From positions 124,001 to 188,000 of the forward strand of contig NZ_JAMXBH010000001.1 of assembly GCF_023913735.1 (NCBI RefSeq): 64,000 nucleotides of DNA, in the 5' to 3' direction. The translations under genes and the position numbers were made by a program. The notes below the pieces were generated by a model, which did no database searches, was not told the DNA's origin, and saw nothing but the letters and a program-made list of their open reading frames with translations. Origin of the DNA: Pseudarthrobacter raffinosi. GTDB lineage: Bacteria > Actinomycetota > Actinomycetes > Actinomycetales > Micrococcaceae. Below, in pieces: positions 7,763 through 16,071 of this stretch (position 1 is the first letter of the stretch; each line of letters starts with the position of its first letter).

Positions 7763-8845
7763 ATGGAGTGGGGCAAAGCCAGAAGGTCCGACGGCGGCCC
7801 GGTGGCCAGCTCGCTGGCGATGCTCCAGTGGCTGCTGGCCAGGCTTAATGCCTTCCGCCCGATGCGCGCGTGGCAGCACTACAACCTCCAGCATGGCCCG
7901 TTGATGAGCGCCGGCATCGGCTTCAACATGTTCTTCTCCATCACCGGCCTGTTGGCCACGGGTTTCTCCGTTGCCGGCCTGGTGCTGCGGGGCCAGCCTG
8001 CCCTGCTGGACACCATCATCCGCAGCGTGGCCCAGAGTGCGCCCGGACTGCTGAAGGTGGGCGGGGGAGAAGGGCTGGTTGATCCGAACGACCTCCTGAA
8101 CCCGGACGGACTCGGCTGGACCGCCGTGATTGCTGCCGCGGTTACGGTCATCACGTCCCTGGGCTGGATCGCCGGACTCCGCGACGGCCTGCGCGGTGTG
8201 GTGCAGTTGCCGCCCCTGAAAATCAACCCGATTGTCCTTAAACTGCGCGACGCCGGCACCCTCCTGCTCCTGGGAGTGGCCCTGGTGATCAGCGCCGGAG
8301 CGTCCCTGGTGTTCGGCACGGCGGCTGGCTGGGTCACGGACTTCCTGCAGCTGGATCCGGCGGTGGCAGGTCCGCTGACCACAGCGATCAAGATCGGTGT
8401 GCCGCTGACGCTCAACTGGGTCACGGCCGTCATCATGTTCCGGCTGGCCGGTGGGCTCAAGCTCTCCCGGCGGGCACTCCTGGAGGGGACCATCCTTGCC
8501 GCGGTGGGCACCACCGTCCTGCAGGTCTTCAGCACTGAACTGCTGGCCGGTGCGGGACGGAACCCCATCCTGGCGCCGTTTGCCATCATCATCGGCCTGC
8601 TGATCTGGTTCAACCTGGTCAGCCAGGTCTACCTCGTGTCCGCCGGCTGGTCCACCATCCGTGAAGAGGACCTCAGGAGCGCACCCGCAGGCCAGGAGAA
8701 AGCACTGTGGGGCTCCCGGCAGGTCCAGCCCGGCAAGGTACCCGTGGAGGGCCACAGCGACGGAAAGGGCCCCGGCGCCGGGCACCAGGGCAGCCCGGCA
8801 GTTACTTCCCGGCGTCGAGGTACTGGTCGGCCCAGGCAGAAATAA
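7763..8845 (+). CDS. YihY/BrkB-family inner membrane protein
   Basis: The protein starts with a basic helix (MEWGKARRSDGGP), then AMLQWLLARLNAFRPMRAWQHYNLQHGPLMSAGIGFNMFF and about six transmembrane helices, as in the YihY/BrkB (once 'ribonuclease BN') family, whose transport role is unresolved. The C-terminus is a long hydrophilic tail. The start is uncertain: a TTG at 7652 has a good upstream GGGAAGAG and would add 37 residues while overlapping the previous gene by 74 nt, and the homologous-looking stretch PTEQARLKLAVIQK lies before the ATG at 7763. The last 44 nt overlap the 3' end of the convergent hydrolase gene. Confidence 0.85.
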   Translation: MEWGKARRSDGGPVASSLAMLQWLLARLNAFRPMRAWQHYNLQHGPLMSAGIGFNMFFSITGLLATGFSVAGLVLRGQPALLDTIIRSVAQSAPGLLKVGGGEGLVDPNDLLNPDGLGWTAVIAAAVTVITSLGWIAGLRDGLRGVVQLPPLKINPIVLKLRDAGTLLLLGVALVISAGASLVFGTAAGWVTDFLQLDPAVAGPLTTAIKIGVPLTLNWVTAVIMFRLAGGLKLSRRALLEGTILAAVGTTVLQVFSTELLAGAGRNPILAPFAIIIGLLIWFNLVSQVYLVSAGWSTIREEDLRSAPAGQEKALWGSRQVQPGKVPVEGHSDGKGPGAGHQGSPAVTSRRRGTGRPRQK

Positions 8846-9572
8846 TCCTGGCGGCCCGGGCTGCCTGGCCCTTGCCGGTCAGCAGGTGGTCGCTGCCTTC
8901 GAGTGAGACGAAGTTCCGCGGATGGCGCGCCGTCTGGAAGATGGTGCTGGCGTTCTCGATGCCCACGGTGTTGTCCGTGGGGGAGTGGAGGACCATCAGC
9001 GGTTTGTGCAGCTGCCGGATGCAGTCCGTGAGGTCCGCGTTTTCCAGGTCCTCCACAAAGTGTTTCCGGATCTCCACGCGTTTCCCGCCGAGGTCCACTT
9101 CCGCGCTGCCCTCGCTGAGGATCTTGTCCAGTGCGGCGTCAAAGACGTGGGCCACGTGCTTGGGTGAGAACGGGGCCGCAACTGTTGCGACGGCGTCGAG
9201 CTCCGGGATCTGTCGGGCGGCCGAAAGCACCGCCGCGCCGCCGAAGGAGTGTCCCACCAGCAGCGAGATGGCCCTCCCGTGGCTGCGCATGAACTCGGCG
9301 GCCACCACGGTGTCCGCCACCTTGTGGCTGAAGGAGCCCTCCGACCAATGGCCGGCTGACTCGCCCAGCCCCAGGTTGTCGAAGCGGAGCATCCCGATGC
9401 CGGTGTCGGCCAGGGCCTTGCACATCCGGGACGCCGCCGGGCTGTCTTTGCCCAGGGTGAAGCCGTGTGAGAAGACGCCCCAGCCCCGCACCGGCCCCTC
9501 CGGGACGTCGATGATGCCGGACAGGAGCTCGCCGGTGGAACCTTCGAAGCTGACTTTTTCGGAGCGGGACAT
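8802..9572 (-). CDS. alpha/beta hydrolase
   Basis: The 256-residue enzyme has a canonical alpha/beta hydrolase core: the oxyanion region VFSHGFTLG (about residues 34-42), FDNLGLGES, the nucleophile elbow GHSFGG with catalytic Ser near residue 108, an acid in LHSPTDNTVG and the histidine in EGSDHLLTGKG. The arrangement resembles OsmC-linked and YfhR-like hydrolases; the substrate is unknown. The gene is convergent with yihY and overlaps it tail to tail. Upstream lies the sdh terminator, so it probably has its own promoter in 9573-9600, although read-through from sdhB is possible. Confidence 0.88.
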   Translation of the reverse strand: MSRSEKVSFEGSTGELLSGIIDVPEGPVRGWGVFSHGFTLGKDSPAASRMCKALADTGIGMLRFDNLGLGESAGHWSEGSFSHKVADTVVAAEFMRSHGRAISLLVGHSFGGAAVLSAARQIPELDAVATVAAPFSPKHVAHVFDAALDKILSEGSAEVDLGGKRVEIRKHFVEDLENADLTDCIRQLHKPLMVLHSPTDNTVGIENASTIFQTARHPRNFVSLEGSDHLLTGKGQAARAARIISAWADQYLDAGK

Positions 9573-9600
9573 CGCGTGCTGCTTTCGTTGGTGCCGTCAC

Positions 9601-9651
9601 GTGTTAAACAACGACGGCGCCCATCCCACCTAAGGTGGGTGACGCCGTCGT
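9601..9651 (-). terminator. intrinsic terminator of sdhCDAB
   Basis: On the minus strand ACGACGGCG (right arm 9643-9651) pairs with CGCCGTCGT (9611-9619) and encloses a second stem CCCACC/GGTGGG. It is followed on that strand by TGTTTAAC. It sits 16 nt after the sdhB stop and before the hydrolase start, the right place to end the operon. Confidence 0.8.
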
Positions 9652-9666
9652 AAGCAAGAACCTGAA

Positions 9667-10449
9667 TTAGATCTTACGGGAGAGAATTGCCTGCTTGACT
9701 TCGGCGATTGCCTGGGTCACCTGGATGCCGCGGGGGCATGCTTCGGAGCAGTTGAAGGTGGTGCGGCAACGCCACACGCCTTCCTTGTCGTTCAGGATTT
9801 CCAGGCGCATGTCGCCGGCATCATCACGGGAATCGAAGATGAAGCGGTGGGCGTTGACGATCGCGGCCGGGCCGAAGTACTGGCCATCGGTCCAGAAGAC
9901 CGGGCAGGAGGACGTGCACGCCGCGCAGAGGATGCACTTGGTGGTGTCGTCGAAGCGCTCACGGTCCTCGGCGGACTGCAGGCGTTCCTTGGTGGGCTCG
10001 TGGCCCTTGTTGATCAGGAACGGCATGACTTCGCGGAAGGACTGGAAGAACGGCTCCATGTCCACGATCAGGTCCTTCTCCACCGGCAGGCCCTTGATGG
10101 GCTCAACGGTGATGGGCTTGGTGGTGTCCAAATCCTTAAGGAGCGTCTTGCAGGCAAGGCGGTTGCGGCCGTTGATGCGCATGGCATCAGAACCGCAGAC
10201 ACCGTGGGCGCAGGAACGGCGGAACGATACGCTGCCGTCAATTTCCCACTTGACCTTGTGCAGGGCGTCCAGCACGCGGTCGGTGCCGTACATGGTCACC
10301 TTGAAGTCGTCCCACGTGGCGTCCTCGGACACCTCAGGGTTGTAACGGCGGACGCGCAGGGTGACGTCGAACGTGGGGATCTCTCCGCCGCCTCCGATGT
10401 GTGCGGGCAGTTCGATCTTGGAGGCTGGCTCAGCAAGTTCAGCGGTCAT
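9667..10449 (-). CDS. sdhB: succinate dehydrogenase iron-sulfur subunit
   Basis: SdhB carries electrons from the flavoprotein to quinone. The 260 residues contain the [2Fe-2S] cysteines in FRRSCAHGVCGSDAM and NRLACKTL, then the [4Fe-4S] and [3Fe-4S] motifs CILCAACTSSCP and FNCSEACPRG. It has an N-terminal extension of about 25 residues before FDVTLRVRRYNP. It is the last gene of sdhC-sdhD-sdhA-sdhB, one nucleotide after sdhA, and a hairpin terminator follows. Confidence 0.97.
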   Translation of the reverse strand: MTAELAEPASKIELPAHIGGGGEIPTFDVTLRVRRYNPEVSEDATWDDFKVTMYGTDRVLDALHKVKWEIDGSVSFRRSCAHGVCGSDAMRINGRNRLACKTLLKDLDTTKPITVEPIKGLPVEKDLIVDMEPFFQSFREVMPFLINKGHEPTKERLQSAEDRERFDDTTKCILCAACTSSCPVFWTDGQYFGPAAIVNAHRFIFDSRDDAGDMRLEILNDKEGVWRCRTTFNCSEACPRGIQVTQAIAEVKQAILSRKI

Positions 10450-10450
10450 C

Positions 10451-12250
10451 TTAGTACTTCCTCACCATCGGCTCGTAGCGGGTAAAGACAACCGGTTTGG
10501 TGCCCAGACGGATGCCGGCGATTGCCTCTGCCGAGCCGTCGGCCGGGGCGTGGTCATCCTTGTACGCCATGGAGTGCTTCATGAATTTTTCGTCGTCGCG
10601 TTCCGGGAAGTCCTCACGGAAGTGTCCGCCGCGGGATTCCTCACGGTGCAGGGCGGCCACGGTCATGACCTTGGCCAGTTCCAGCAGGAAGCCCAGTTCA
10701 ACGGCCTCGAGCAGGTCCAGGTTGAAGCGCTTGCCCTTGTCCTGGACGCTGATCTTCTTGTAGCGGGCCTCGAAGGACTCGATGTCCGTCAGGACCTGGT
10801 TCAGCGTGTCAGCCGTACGGAACACCTGCATGTTGGCGTCCATGGTGTCCTGGAGTTCCTTGCGGATCACCGCCACCTTCTCGTCGCCGGTGCCGTTGCG
10901 GGCAATGTCCAGCAGCTCGATGGTGTAGGCCTCCGGATCCTCTGGGAGGTCCACGAAGTCAGCAGTCTTGGCGTACTCCGCGGCGGCGATGCCGGCGCGC
11001 TTGCCGAACACGTTGATGTCCAGCAGTGAGTTGGTGCCCAGGCGGTTGGAGCCGTGGACCGAAACGCAGGCGACCTCGCCGGCGGCGTACAGGCCCGGGA
11101 TGACGGTGTCGTTGTCCTGCAGGACCTCGGTGGTGATGTTGGTGGGGATGCCGCCCATGGCGTAGTGCGCCGTGGGGAACACCGGAACCGGTTCCGTGTA
11201 CGGTTCCACGCCCAGGTAGGTGCGGGCGAACTCGGTGATGTCCGGGAGCTTGGCATCGATGTGCGCAGGCTCCAGGTGGGTCAGGTCCAGCAGGACGTAG
11301 TCCTTGTTCGGGCCGCAGCCGCGGCCTTCGCGGACTTCGTTGGCCATGGAGCGGGCCACGATGTCACGCGGTGCCAGGTCCTTGATGGTGGGGGCGTAAC
11401 GCTCCATAAAGCGCTCACCCTCGGAGTTACGCAGGATGGCGCCCTCACCGCGTGCGGCTTCGGACAGCAGGATGCCCAGGCCGGCTAGGCCTGTCGGGTG
11501 GAACTGGAAGAACTCCATGTCTTCCAGCGGGATGCCGCGGCGGAAGGCGATGCCCATGCCGTCACCGGTGAGGGTGTGGGCGTTGGAGGTGGTCTTGAAG
11601 ACCTTGCCGGCGCCGCCCGAGGCGAAGATCACGGACTTGGCCTGGAACACGTGCAGCTCGCCGGAGGCAAGGTCATAGGACACGACGCCGGCAACACGCT
11701 TCTGCTTGTACGGCGTGCCGTCCTCGCGGACAGCGTCTTCCTCGACCGTCAGGAGGTCAAGGACGTAGTACTCGTTGTAGAACTCCACGTTGTGCTTGAC
11801 GCAGTTTTGGTACAGCGTCTGCAGGATCATGTGGCCGGTGCGGTCAGCTGCGTAGCAGGCACGGCGGACGGGCGCCTTGCCGTGGTCGCGGGTGTGGCCA
11901 CCGAAGCGGCGCTGGTCGATCCGGCCTTCGGGCGTGCGGTTGAACGGCAGGCCCATCTTTTCCAGGTCCAGCACGGCGTCGATGGCTTCCTTCGCCATGA
12001 CCTCGGCGGCGTCCTGGTCAACCAGGTAGTCACCGCCCTTAATGGTGTCAAAGGTGTGCCATTCCCAGTTGTCTTCTTCGACATTGGCAAGGGCCGCACA
12101 CATGCCACCCTGCGCCGCACCGGTGTGCGAGCGGGTGGGGTAGAGCTTGGTCAGTACTGCTGTTCGCGCGCGCTGACCGGACTCGATCGCGGCGCGCATG
12201 CCAGCGCCACCGGCACCGACGATGACGACGTCGTACTTATGGACCTGCAT
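10451..12250 (-). CDS. sdhA: succinate dehydrogenase flavoprotein subunit
   Basis: SdhA oxidises succinate to fumarate. The 599-residue protein shows the FAD-binding glycine loop VIVGAGGAGMRAA, the covalent-FAD site RSHTGAAQGGMCAAL, the substrate region FFQFHPTGL and RGEGAILRN, and YAMGGIPTN. Length and motifs match the bacterial aerobic enzyme. It is 104 nt downstream of sdhD, the only sizeable gap in the operon; I see no clear promoter there. The order C-D-A-B is standard. Confidence 0.97.
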   Translation of the reverse strand: MQVHKYDVVIVGAGGAGMRAAIESGQRARTAVLTKLYPTRSHTGAAQGGMCAALANVEEDNWEWHTFDTIKGGDYLVDQDAAEVMAKEAIDAVLDLEKMGLPFNRTPEGRIDQRRFGGHTRDHGKAPVRRACYAADRTGHMILQTLYQNCVKHNVEFYNEYYVLDLLTVEEDAVREDGTPYKQKRVAGVVSYDLASGELHVFQAKSVIFASGGAGKVFKTTSNAHTLTGDGMGIAFRRGIPLEDMEFFQFHPTGLAGLGILLSEAARGEGAILRNSEGERFMERYAPTIKDLAPRDIVARSMANEVREGRGCGPNKDYVLLDLTHLEPAHIDAKLPDITEFARTYLGVEPYTEPVPVFPTAHYAMGGIPTNITTEVLQDNDTVIPGLYAAGEVACVSVHGSNRLGTNSLLDINVFGKRAGIAAAEYAKTADFVDLPEDPEAYTIELLDIARNGTGDEKVAVIRKELQDTMDANMQVFRTADTLNQVLTDIESFEARYKKISVQDKGKRFNLDLLEAVELGFLLELAKVMTVAALHREESRGGHFREDFPERDDEKFMKHSMAYKDDHAPADGSAEAIAGIRLGTKPVVFTRYEPMVRKY

Positions 12251-12354
12251 ACTTGGGCGCTCTTTCTCTCAAAATTCGCTATAAAACAACGGGCGGGCGT
12301 TGCCTGCACCGCAAAATACAGCCTGCGGCTCACCGCGGGCAGCGGATGATCTGG

Positions 12355-12831
12355 CTACGCGGGGCAGAATCCGCCGGGCAGCGGAACGCCGTCAACCACG
12401 GGGCACGGGTTGAAGGTGAAGATCACCAGGGTGCCAAGGACGATGATCACGGTGGTGGCCGCGTAGAGGACGATCTTGAGCCAGAGTCGGGTGGAATCCT
12501 TCTCGGCGTAGTCGTTGATGATGGTGCGTACGCCGTTGGTGCCGTGCAGCATGGCCAGCCACAGCATGGCGAGGTCCCAGATCTGCCAGAACGGGTCAGC
12601 CCACTTGCCGGCGACGAAGCCGAAGTCGATGGCTTGGATGCCTTCGCCCACCAGGAGGTTCACGAAGAGGTGCCCGAAGATGAGCACCACCAGCACTACG
12701 CCGGAAAGGCGCATGAACAGCCAGGCGAACATTTCGAAGTTGCCCCGGCTTGCGCCGGTGCGGCGGTACTGGGGGGAGATCTTGCCGCTACTGTTTTTCC
12801 CACTGCGTGGGCTGTCGATCGTTGCAGTCAT
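12355..12831 (-). CDS. sdhD: succinate dehydrogenase hydrophobic membrane anchor subunit
   Basis: The 158-residue protein has three hydrophobic helices (FAWLFMRLSGVVLVVLIFGHLFVNLLV; WDLAMLWLAMLHGTNGVRTII; VLYAATTVIIVLGTLVIF) and the conserved helix with LMLHGTNG-type residues and HLFVNL that supply heme and quinone contacts in SdhD. It anchors SdhAB with SdhC. The ATG at 12831 is 3 nt after the sdhC stop, so the two are translated together. The N-terminal 30 residues are polar (SPRSGKNSSGKISPQYRRTG). Confidence 0.9.
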   Translation of the reverse strand: MTATIDSPRSGKNSSGKISPQYRRTGASRGNFEMFAWLFMRLSGVVLVVLIFGHLFVNLLVGEGIQAIDFGFVAGKWADPFWQIWDLAMLWLAMLHGTNGVRTIINDYAEKDSTRLWLKIVLYAATTVIIVLGTLVIFTFNPCPVVDGVPLPGGFCPA

Positions 12832-12834
12832 GGC

Positions 12835-13215
12835 TCAGTGACCTCCAAGTGCGAGGGAAAGGTGGCGGATGGAGAAGCCGACCATAACAACTACCCACAG
12901 GGCCAGGACGGTCCACAGCATCTGGCGCTGGTATTTGGCGCCCTTCTTCCAGAAGTCGACGGCGATGATCCGCAGGCCGTTAAAGGCGTGGAAGACAATC
13001 GCGGCAACCAGGCCCGTTTCACCCAGGGCCATAAGGGGGTTCTTGTAGGCACCGATAACAGCCGTGTAGGCCTCCGGGGACACACGCACCAATGAGGTGT
13101 CCAGCACATGGACCAACAAGAAGAAAAAGATCACTACACCGGTAATCCGGTGTCCTACCCAGGACCACATGCCTTCACGGCCGCGGTACAAGGTGCCAGC
13201 TGGTTTTGTCGGCAC
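12835..13215 (-). CDS. sdhC: succinate dehydrogenase cytochrome b556 subunit
   Basis: The 126-residue protein starts MPTKPAGTLYRGREGMWSW and has three TM helices, with the heme-linked histidines in GHRITGVVIFFFLLVHVLD and VFHAFNGLRII, characteristic of SdhC. The GTG at 13215 is chosen because a strong AGGGAGG site lies 7 nt upstream; an in-frame start at 13287 would add 24 residues with no such site. It is the first gene of the operon and lies about 85 nt downstream of the predicted promoter. Confidence 0.92.
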   Translation of the reverse strand: MPTKPAGTLYRGREGMWSWVGHRITGVVIFFFLLVHVLDTSLVRVSPEAYTAVIGAYKNPLMALGETGLVAAIVFHAFNGLRIIAVDFWKKGAKYQRQMLWTVLALWVVVMVGFSIRHLSLALGGH

Positions 13216-13299
13216 TGATAAACCTCCCTGCAACACAGCGGCGCTGGCATGAGATCCACGCGGGGGGAACGCCTGCTGCGAGAGCAACTCGTAGCTCAG

Positions 13300-13333
13300 G
13301 CCTAAATCTAGGCTTCGCTCACAGCTTATTCAA
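13300..13333 (-). promoter_or_regulatory. sdhCDAB promoter with palindrome over the -10
   Basis: On the minus strand TTGAAT (13333-13328), a 17-nt spacer and TAGATT (13310-13305) form a good sigma-70-type promoter. The -10 hexamer is embedded in the inverted repeat GCCTA-AATC-TAGGC (13300-13313), so a regulator bound there would block polymerase. The binding protein is unknown. Confidence 0.6.
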
Positions 13334-13472
13334 TTTAGGAACTCCTTGGTGACCCCGCAATGCCTGCGTTTTGCCTGCAGATGAGACGAACACCACATCA
13401 TGGCGCGCCCGCGGGGGTTGGCGGAGGGTTCTGAAAGGGGCAGTTCACGGCTCGTCAGCTAAAGTAGCCGTG

Positions 13473-14606
13473 ATGAGTACAGACAAAGTGACAAGCCCGG
13501 ATTCACCCCTGAACCGCTTTATTGCGGTCATTCCGGCAGGCGGAGTGGGGACTCGCCTCTGGCCCCTGTCACGGGCAGCAGCTCCCAAATTCCTCCATGA
13601 CCTCACCGGGTCCGGCAGCACTTTGCTGCGCGCCACCTACGACCGCCTCGAGCCGCTGGCAGGCAGGCGCGTCCTCGTGGTGACCGGCACTGCACACCGG
13701 GCCGCCGTCTGCCGGCAGTTGCCCGAGGTCCAGGAGTCGGACCTGGTCCTGGAGAGCGAGCCCAAGGATTCCGGCGCCGCCATCGGCCTGGCTGCCGCCA
13801 TCCTGTACCAGCGCGACCCGGACACCATCATGGGTTCCTTCGCCGCTGACCAGGTCATCAGTCCTGACCACCTGTTCCAGCAGGCCGTCCGCGAAGCCAT
13901 CCACACGGCCGCCGCCGGCAAGATCGTGACCATCGGCATCAAGCCGACCCACCCGTCCACCGGCTTCGGTTACATCCGCGCCGGCGCGGAACTCAACATC
14001 GAAGGTGCGCCCAGCGCCCAGGCCGTTGTCGAGTTCGTAGAGAAGCCGGACGAGGAAGTTGCCCAGCAGTATGTGGACAGCGGTGAGTATGTCTGGAACG
14101 CAGGAATGTTCGTGGCTCCCGTTGCCCTGATGCTGAGGCACCTTGAGGCCAACCAGCCGGAGCTGTTCAAGGGCCTGCAGGAGATCGCCCAAGCCTGGGA
14201 CACTCCCGAACGTGATGTCGTCACAGCCCGCGTTTGGCCCACGTTGCCCAAAATCGCCATTGACTATGCGGTGGCCGAGCCTGCCGCCGCTGCCGGCGAT
14301 GTGGCCGTTGTGCCGGGCACGTTCGGATGGGACGACGTCGGAGACTTTGCTTCGGTGGGCCGGCTCAACAGTGCGCGGGAAGTCGATGACGTCACCGTTA
14401 TCGGTGAAGGCGCCCGGGTTTTCACCGAAAACGCCAGCGGTGTGGTGGTTTCGGACACGAAGCGCGTGATCGCCCTGATCGGCATCAAGGATGTGGTCAT
14501 CGTTGACACGGGCGATGCCCTCCTGGTGACCACCAAGCAGCACGCGCAGCGGGTCAAGGGAGCCGTTGACGCGCTCAAGGCCAGTGGCGACACCGACGTT
14601 CTGTAA
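13473..14606 (+). CDS. manC: mannose-1-phosphate guanylyltransferase
   Basis: This enzyme makes GDP-mannose from mannose-1-phosphate and GTP for cell-envelope mannosylation. The nucleotidyltransferase signature PAGGVGTRLWPLSR is at residues 21-34, with FAADQVI, STGFGYI, FVEKP, and the GTFGWDDVGDF segment typical of mannose-1-P guanylyltransferases. At 377 residues it is the short single-domain form without a phosphomannose isomerase domain. The ATG at 13473 is preferred over an upstream in-frame start at 13371 that would add 34 unlike residues. It is divergent from sdhCDAB. Confidence 0.93.
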   Translation: MSTDKVTSPDSPLNRFIAVIPAGGVGTRLWPLSRAAAPKFLHDLTGSGSTLLRATYDRLEPLAGRRVLVVTGTAHRAAVCRQLPEVQESDLVLESEPKDSGAAIGLAAAILYQRDPDTIMGSFAADQVISPDHLFQQAVREAIHTAAAGKIVTIGIKPTHPSTGFGYIRAGAELNIEGAPSAQAVVEFVEKPDEEVAQQYVDSGEYVWNAGMFVAPVALMLRHLEANQPELFKGLQEIAQAWDTPERDVVTARVWPTLPKIAIDYAVAEPAAAAGDVAVVPGTFGWDDVGDFASVGRLNSAREVDDVTVIGEGARVFTENASGVVVSDTKRVIALIGIKDVVIVDTGDALLVTTKQHAQRVKGAVDALKASGDTDVL

Positions 14607-14693
14607 CCCGGTCGGGAGTGTCCAGGCGCGGCACAATCTGTAACGCGCCCGCCGTGATGACGCTATTCCGTGGACGCTCGCTAGAGTAAATGA

Positions 14694-15893
14694 GTGCGTA
14701 ATTACACTACTGAAGCCGAGCCCACCGCATTAGTGCGGCCATGGTTGGAACCCCTCCTGCCGGAGCTGATCGACTTCCGCCGAGATCTGCACGCGCACCC
14801 CGAGCTTTCCTTCAAGGAATTCCGCACCACAGACAAGCTGTTGGAGCGGCTCGAAGCCGCCGGACTGGCTCCGCGGCGGCTTGAAGGCACCGGCCTCACC
14901 GTCGACATCGGCGAGGGGCCCATCGCCACAGCGCTCCGGGGCGACATTGACGCCCTGCCCATCATCGAGGAAACGGGGCTGCCGTTTGCCTCGAAGAACC
15001 ATGGCGTCACGCATGCCTGTGGCCACGACGTACACACCGCCGCCATGCTCGGCGTCGCTCTGGTCCTGCAGCGCATGCACGAGGAGTCCCCGCTGGGCGG
15101 TTCGGTCCGGATCATTTTCCAGCCTGCCGAGGAGACCATGCCCGGCGGCGCTCTGTCCTGCATTGAGCAGGGCGTCCTGGACGGTGTGCCGCGCATCCTT
15201 GCGCTGCACTGTGACCCGAGGATCGACGTCGGACGCATCGGCACGCGCATCGGCGCCATCACTTCCGCCTCGGACACCATCAGGATCGAGCTGAGCGGCC
15301 GCGGCGGCCATACCTCCCGTCCGCACCTGACGGAGGACCTCGTGTTCGCCCTGGCACAGATCGCCGTGAATGTTCCGGCTGTGCTGTCCCGCCGCGTTGA
15401 CGTGCGCAGCGGTGTCTCTGTGGTGTGGGGCCATATCTCCGCCGGATCGGCGCCGAACGCCATTCCCGGCACGGGCTTCATGGCCGGGACCATGCGCTGC
15501 CTGGACCGCGATGCCTGGAAGGACGCCGGCGAGCTCCTGGACGAAGTGGTACATCAGGTGGCCGCGCCCTACGGTGTCGAAGTACGCCTGGAGCACACCA
15601 GGGGAGTGCCGCCGGTGGTGAACTCCGAGGACGAGACGGCTCTGATCGAGGCCGCAGCCCGCGCTGAAATCGGCGAGGGCGCCGTAGTGCTGACGCCGCA
15701 GTCCATGGGCGGCGAGGACTTCGCCTGGTTCCTGGCTGAACGGCCTGGCGCCATGATGCGCCTGGGTACCAAGACCCCCGGCGGCGAAGAGTACGACCTG
15801 CACCGCGGTGACTACATCCTGGACGAACGCGCCCTGGGCCTGGGTATCCAGGTCCTCACGGCAGCTGCCCTCCGGACCATCCGCGACCTCTAG
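14694..15893 (+). CDS. M20-family amidohydrolase (N-acyl amino acid amidase type)
   Basis: The 399-residue zinc peptidase-family protein begins with LIDFRRDLHAHPELSF, the hallmark of the M20D amidohydrolases (hippuricase, IAA-amino acid hydrolase, N-acyl aminoacylase). Metal ligands are visible in ACGHDVHTA, FQPAEE, HCDPR and the C-terminal MGGEDFAWF. Substrates are N-acyl amino acids or related amides; the exact one is not clear. The GTG at 14694 has no obvious ribosome binding site; TAGAGT lies about ten nt upstream, so the mRNA may be leaderless. It is followed by palindromic repeat elements. Confidence 0.9.
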   Translation: MRNYTTEAEPTALVRPWLEPLLPELIDFRRDLHAHPELSFKEFRTTDKLLERLEAAGLAPRRLEGTGLTVDIGEGPIATALRGDIDALPIIEETGLPFASKNHGVTHACGHDVHTAAMLGVALVLQRMHEESPLGGSVRIIFQPAEETMPGGALSCIEQGVLDGVPRILALHCDPRIDVGRIGTRIGAITSASDTIRIELSGRGGHTSRPHLTEDLVFALAQIAVNVPAVLSRRVDVRSGVSVVWGHISAGSAPNAIPGTGFMAGTMRCLDRDAWKDAGELLDEVVHQVAAPYGVEVRLEHTRGVPPVVNSEDETALIEAAARAEIGEGAVVLTPQSMGGEDFAWFLAERPGAMMRLGTKTPGGEEYDLHRGDYILDERALGLGIQVLTAAALRTIRDL

Positions 15894-15922
15894 CCCCGCG
15901 CCCCCGACCTACCTAAACCCCT

Positions 15923-15941
15923 GGCGCGAACGGACACTTAA
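15923..15941. repeat. solo half-element of repeat family C
   Basis: GGCGCGAACGGACACTTA matches the head of the full palindrome at 18013-18069 (AGCGCGAACGGACACTTG) but has no partner arm nearby. It lies 29 nt after the M20 gene and 11 nt before the family B palindrome, whose head begins with the same GGCGCGAAC. Confidence 0.7.
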
Positions 15942-15951
15942 CCACCACCCC

Positions 15952-16019
15952 CGGCGCGAACTGGCAGATAACACCCTCAAATCCCGGTTTTGAGGGTGTT
16001 ATCTGCTCGTTCACGCGTC
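15952..16019. repeat. palindromic element, family B
   Basis: The inner arms GCAGATAACACCCTCAAA (15964-15981) and their exact complement (15989-16006) are 18 bp long around a 7-nt loop. The outer parts GGCGCGAACTG and CTCGTTCACGCGTCC pair imperfectly. The right arm read in reverse gives GAACGAGCAGATAACACCC, close to the family A core AACGACAGATAGC, while the left head GGCGCGAAC is that of family C. It lies between the M20 gene and ohrR. Confidence 0.85.
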
Positions 16020-16040
16020 CCTTTGGCGCGGTAAGTTGTG

Positions 16041-16055
16041 CACAATTGAATTGTG
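16041..16055. promoter_or_regulatory. OhrR operator
   Basis: CACAATT-G-AATTGTG is a perfect 7-1-7 palindrome, very close to the known OhrR box built on CAATT/AATTG. It ends 16 nt before the ohrR start, so the repressor would shut down the whole ohrR-ohr transcript until oxidised by an organic hydroperoxide. Confidence 0.8.
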
Positions 16056-16071
16056 GACTACCGTCTTAGGT

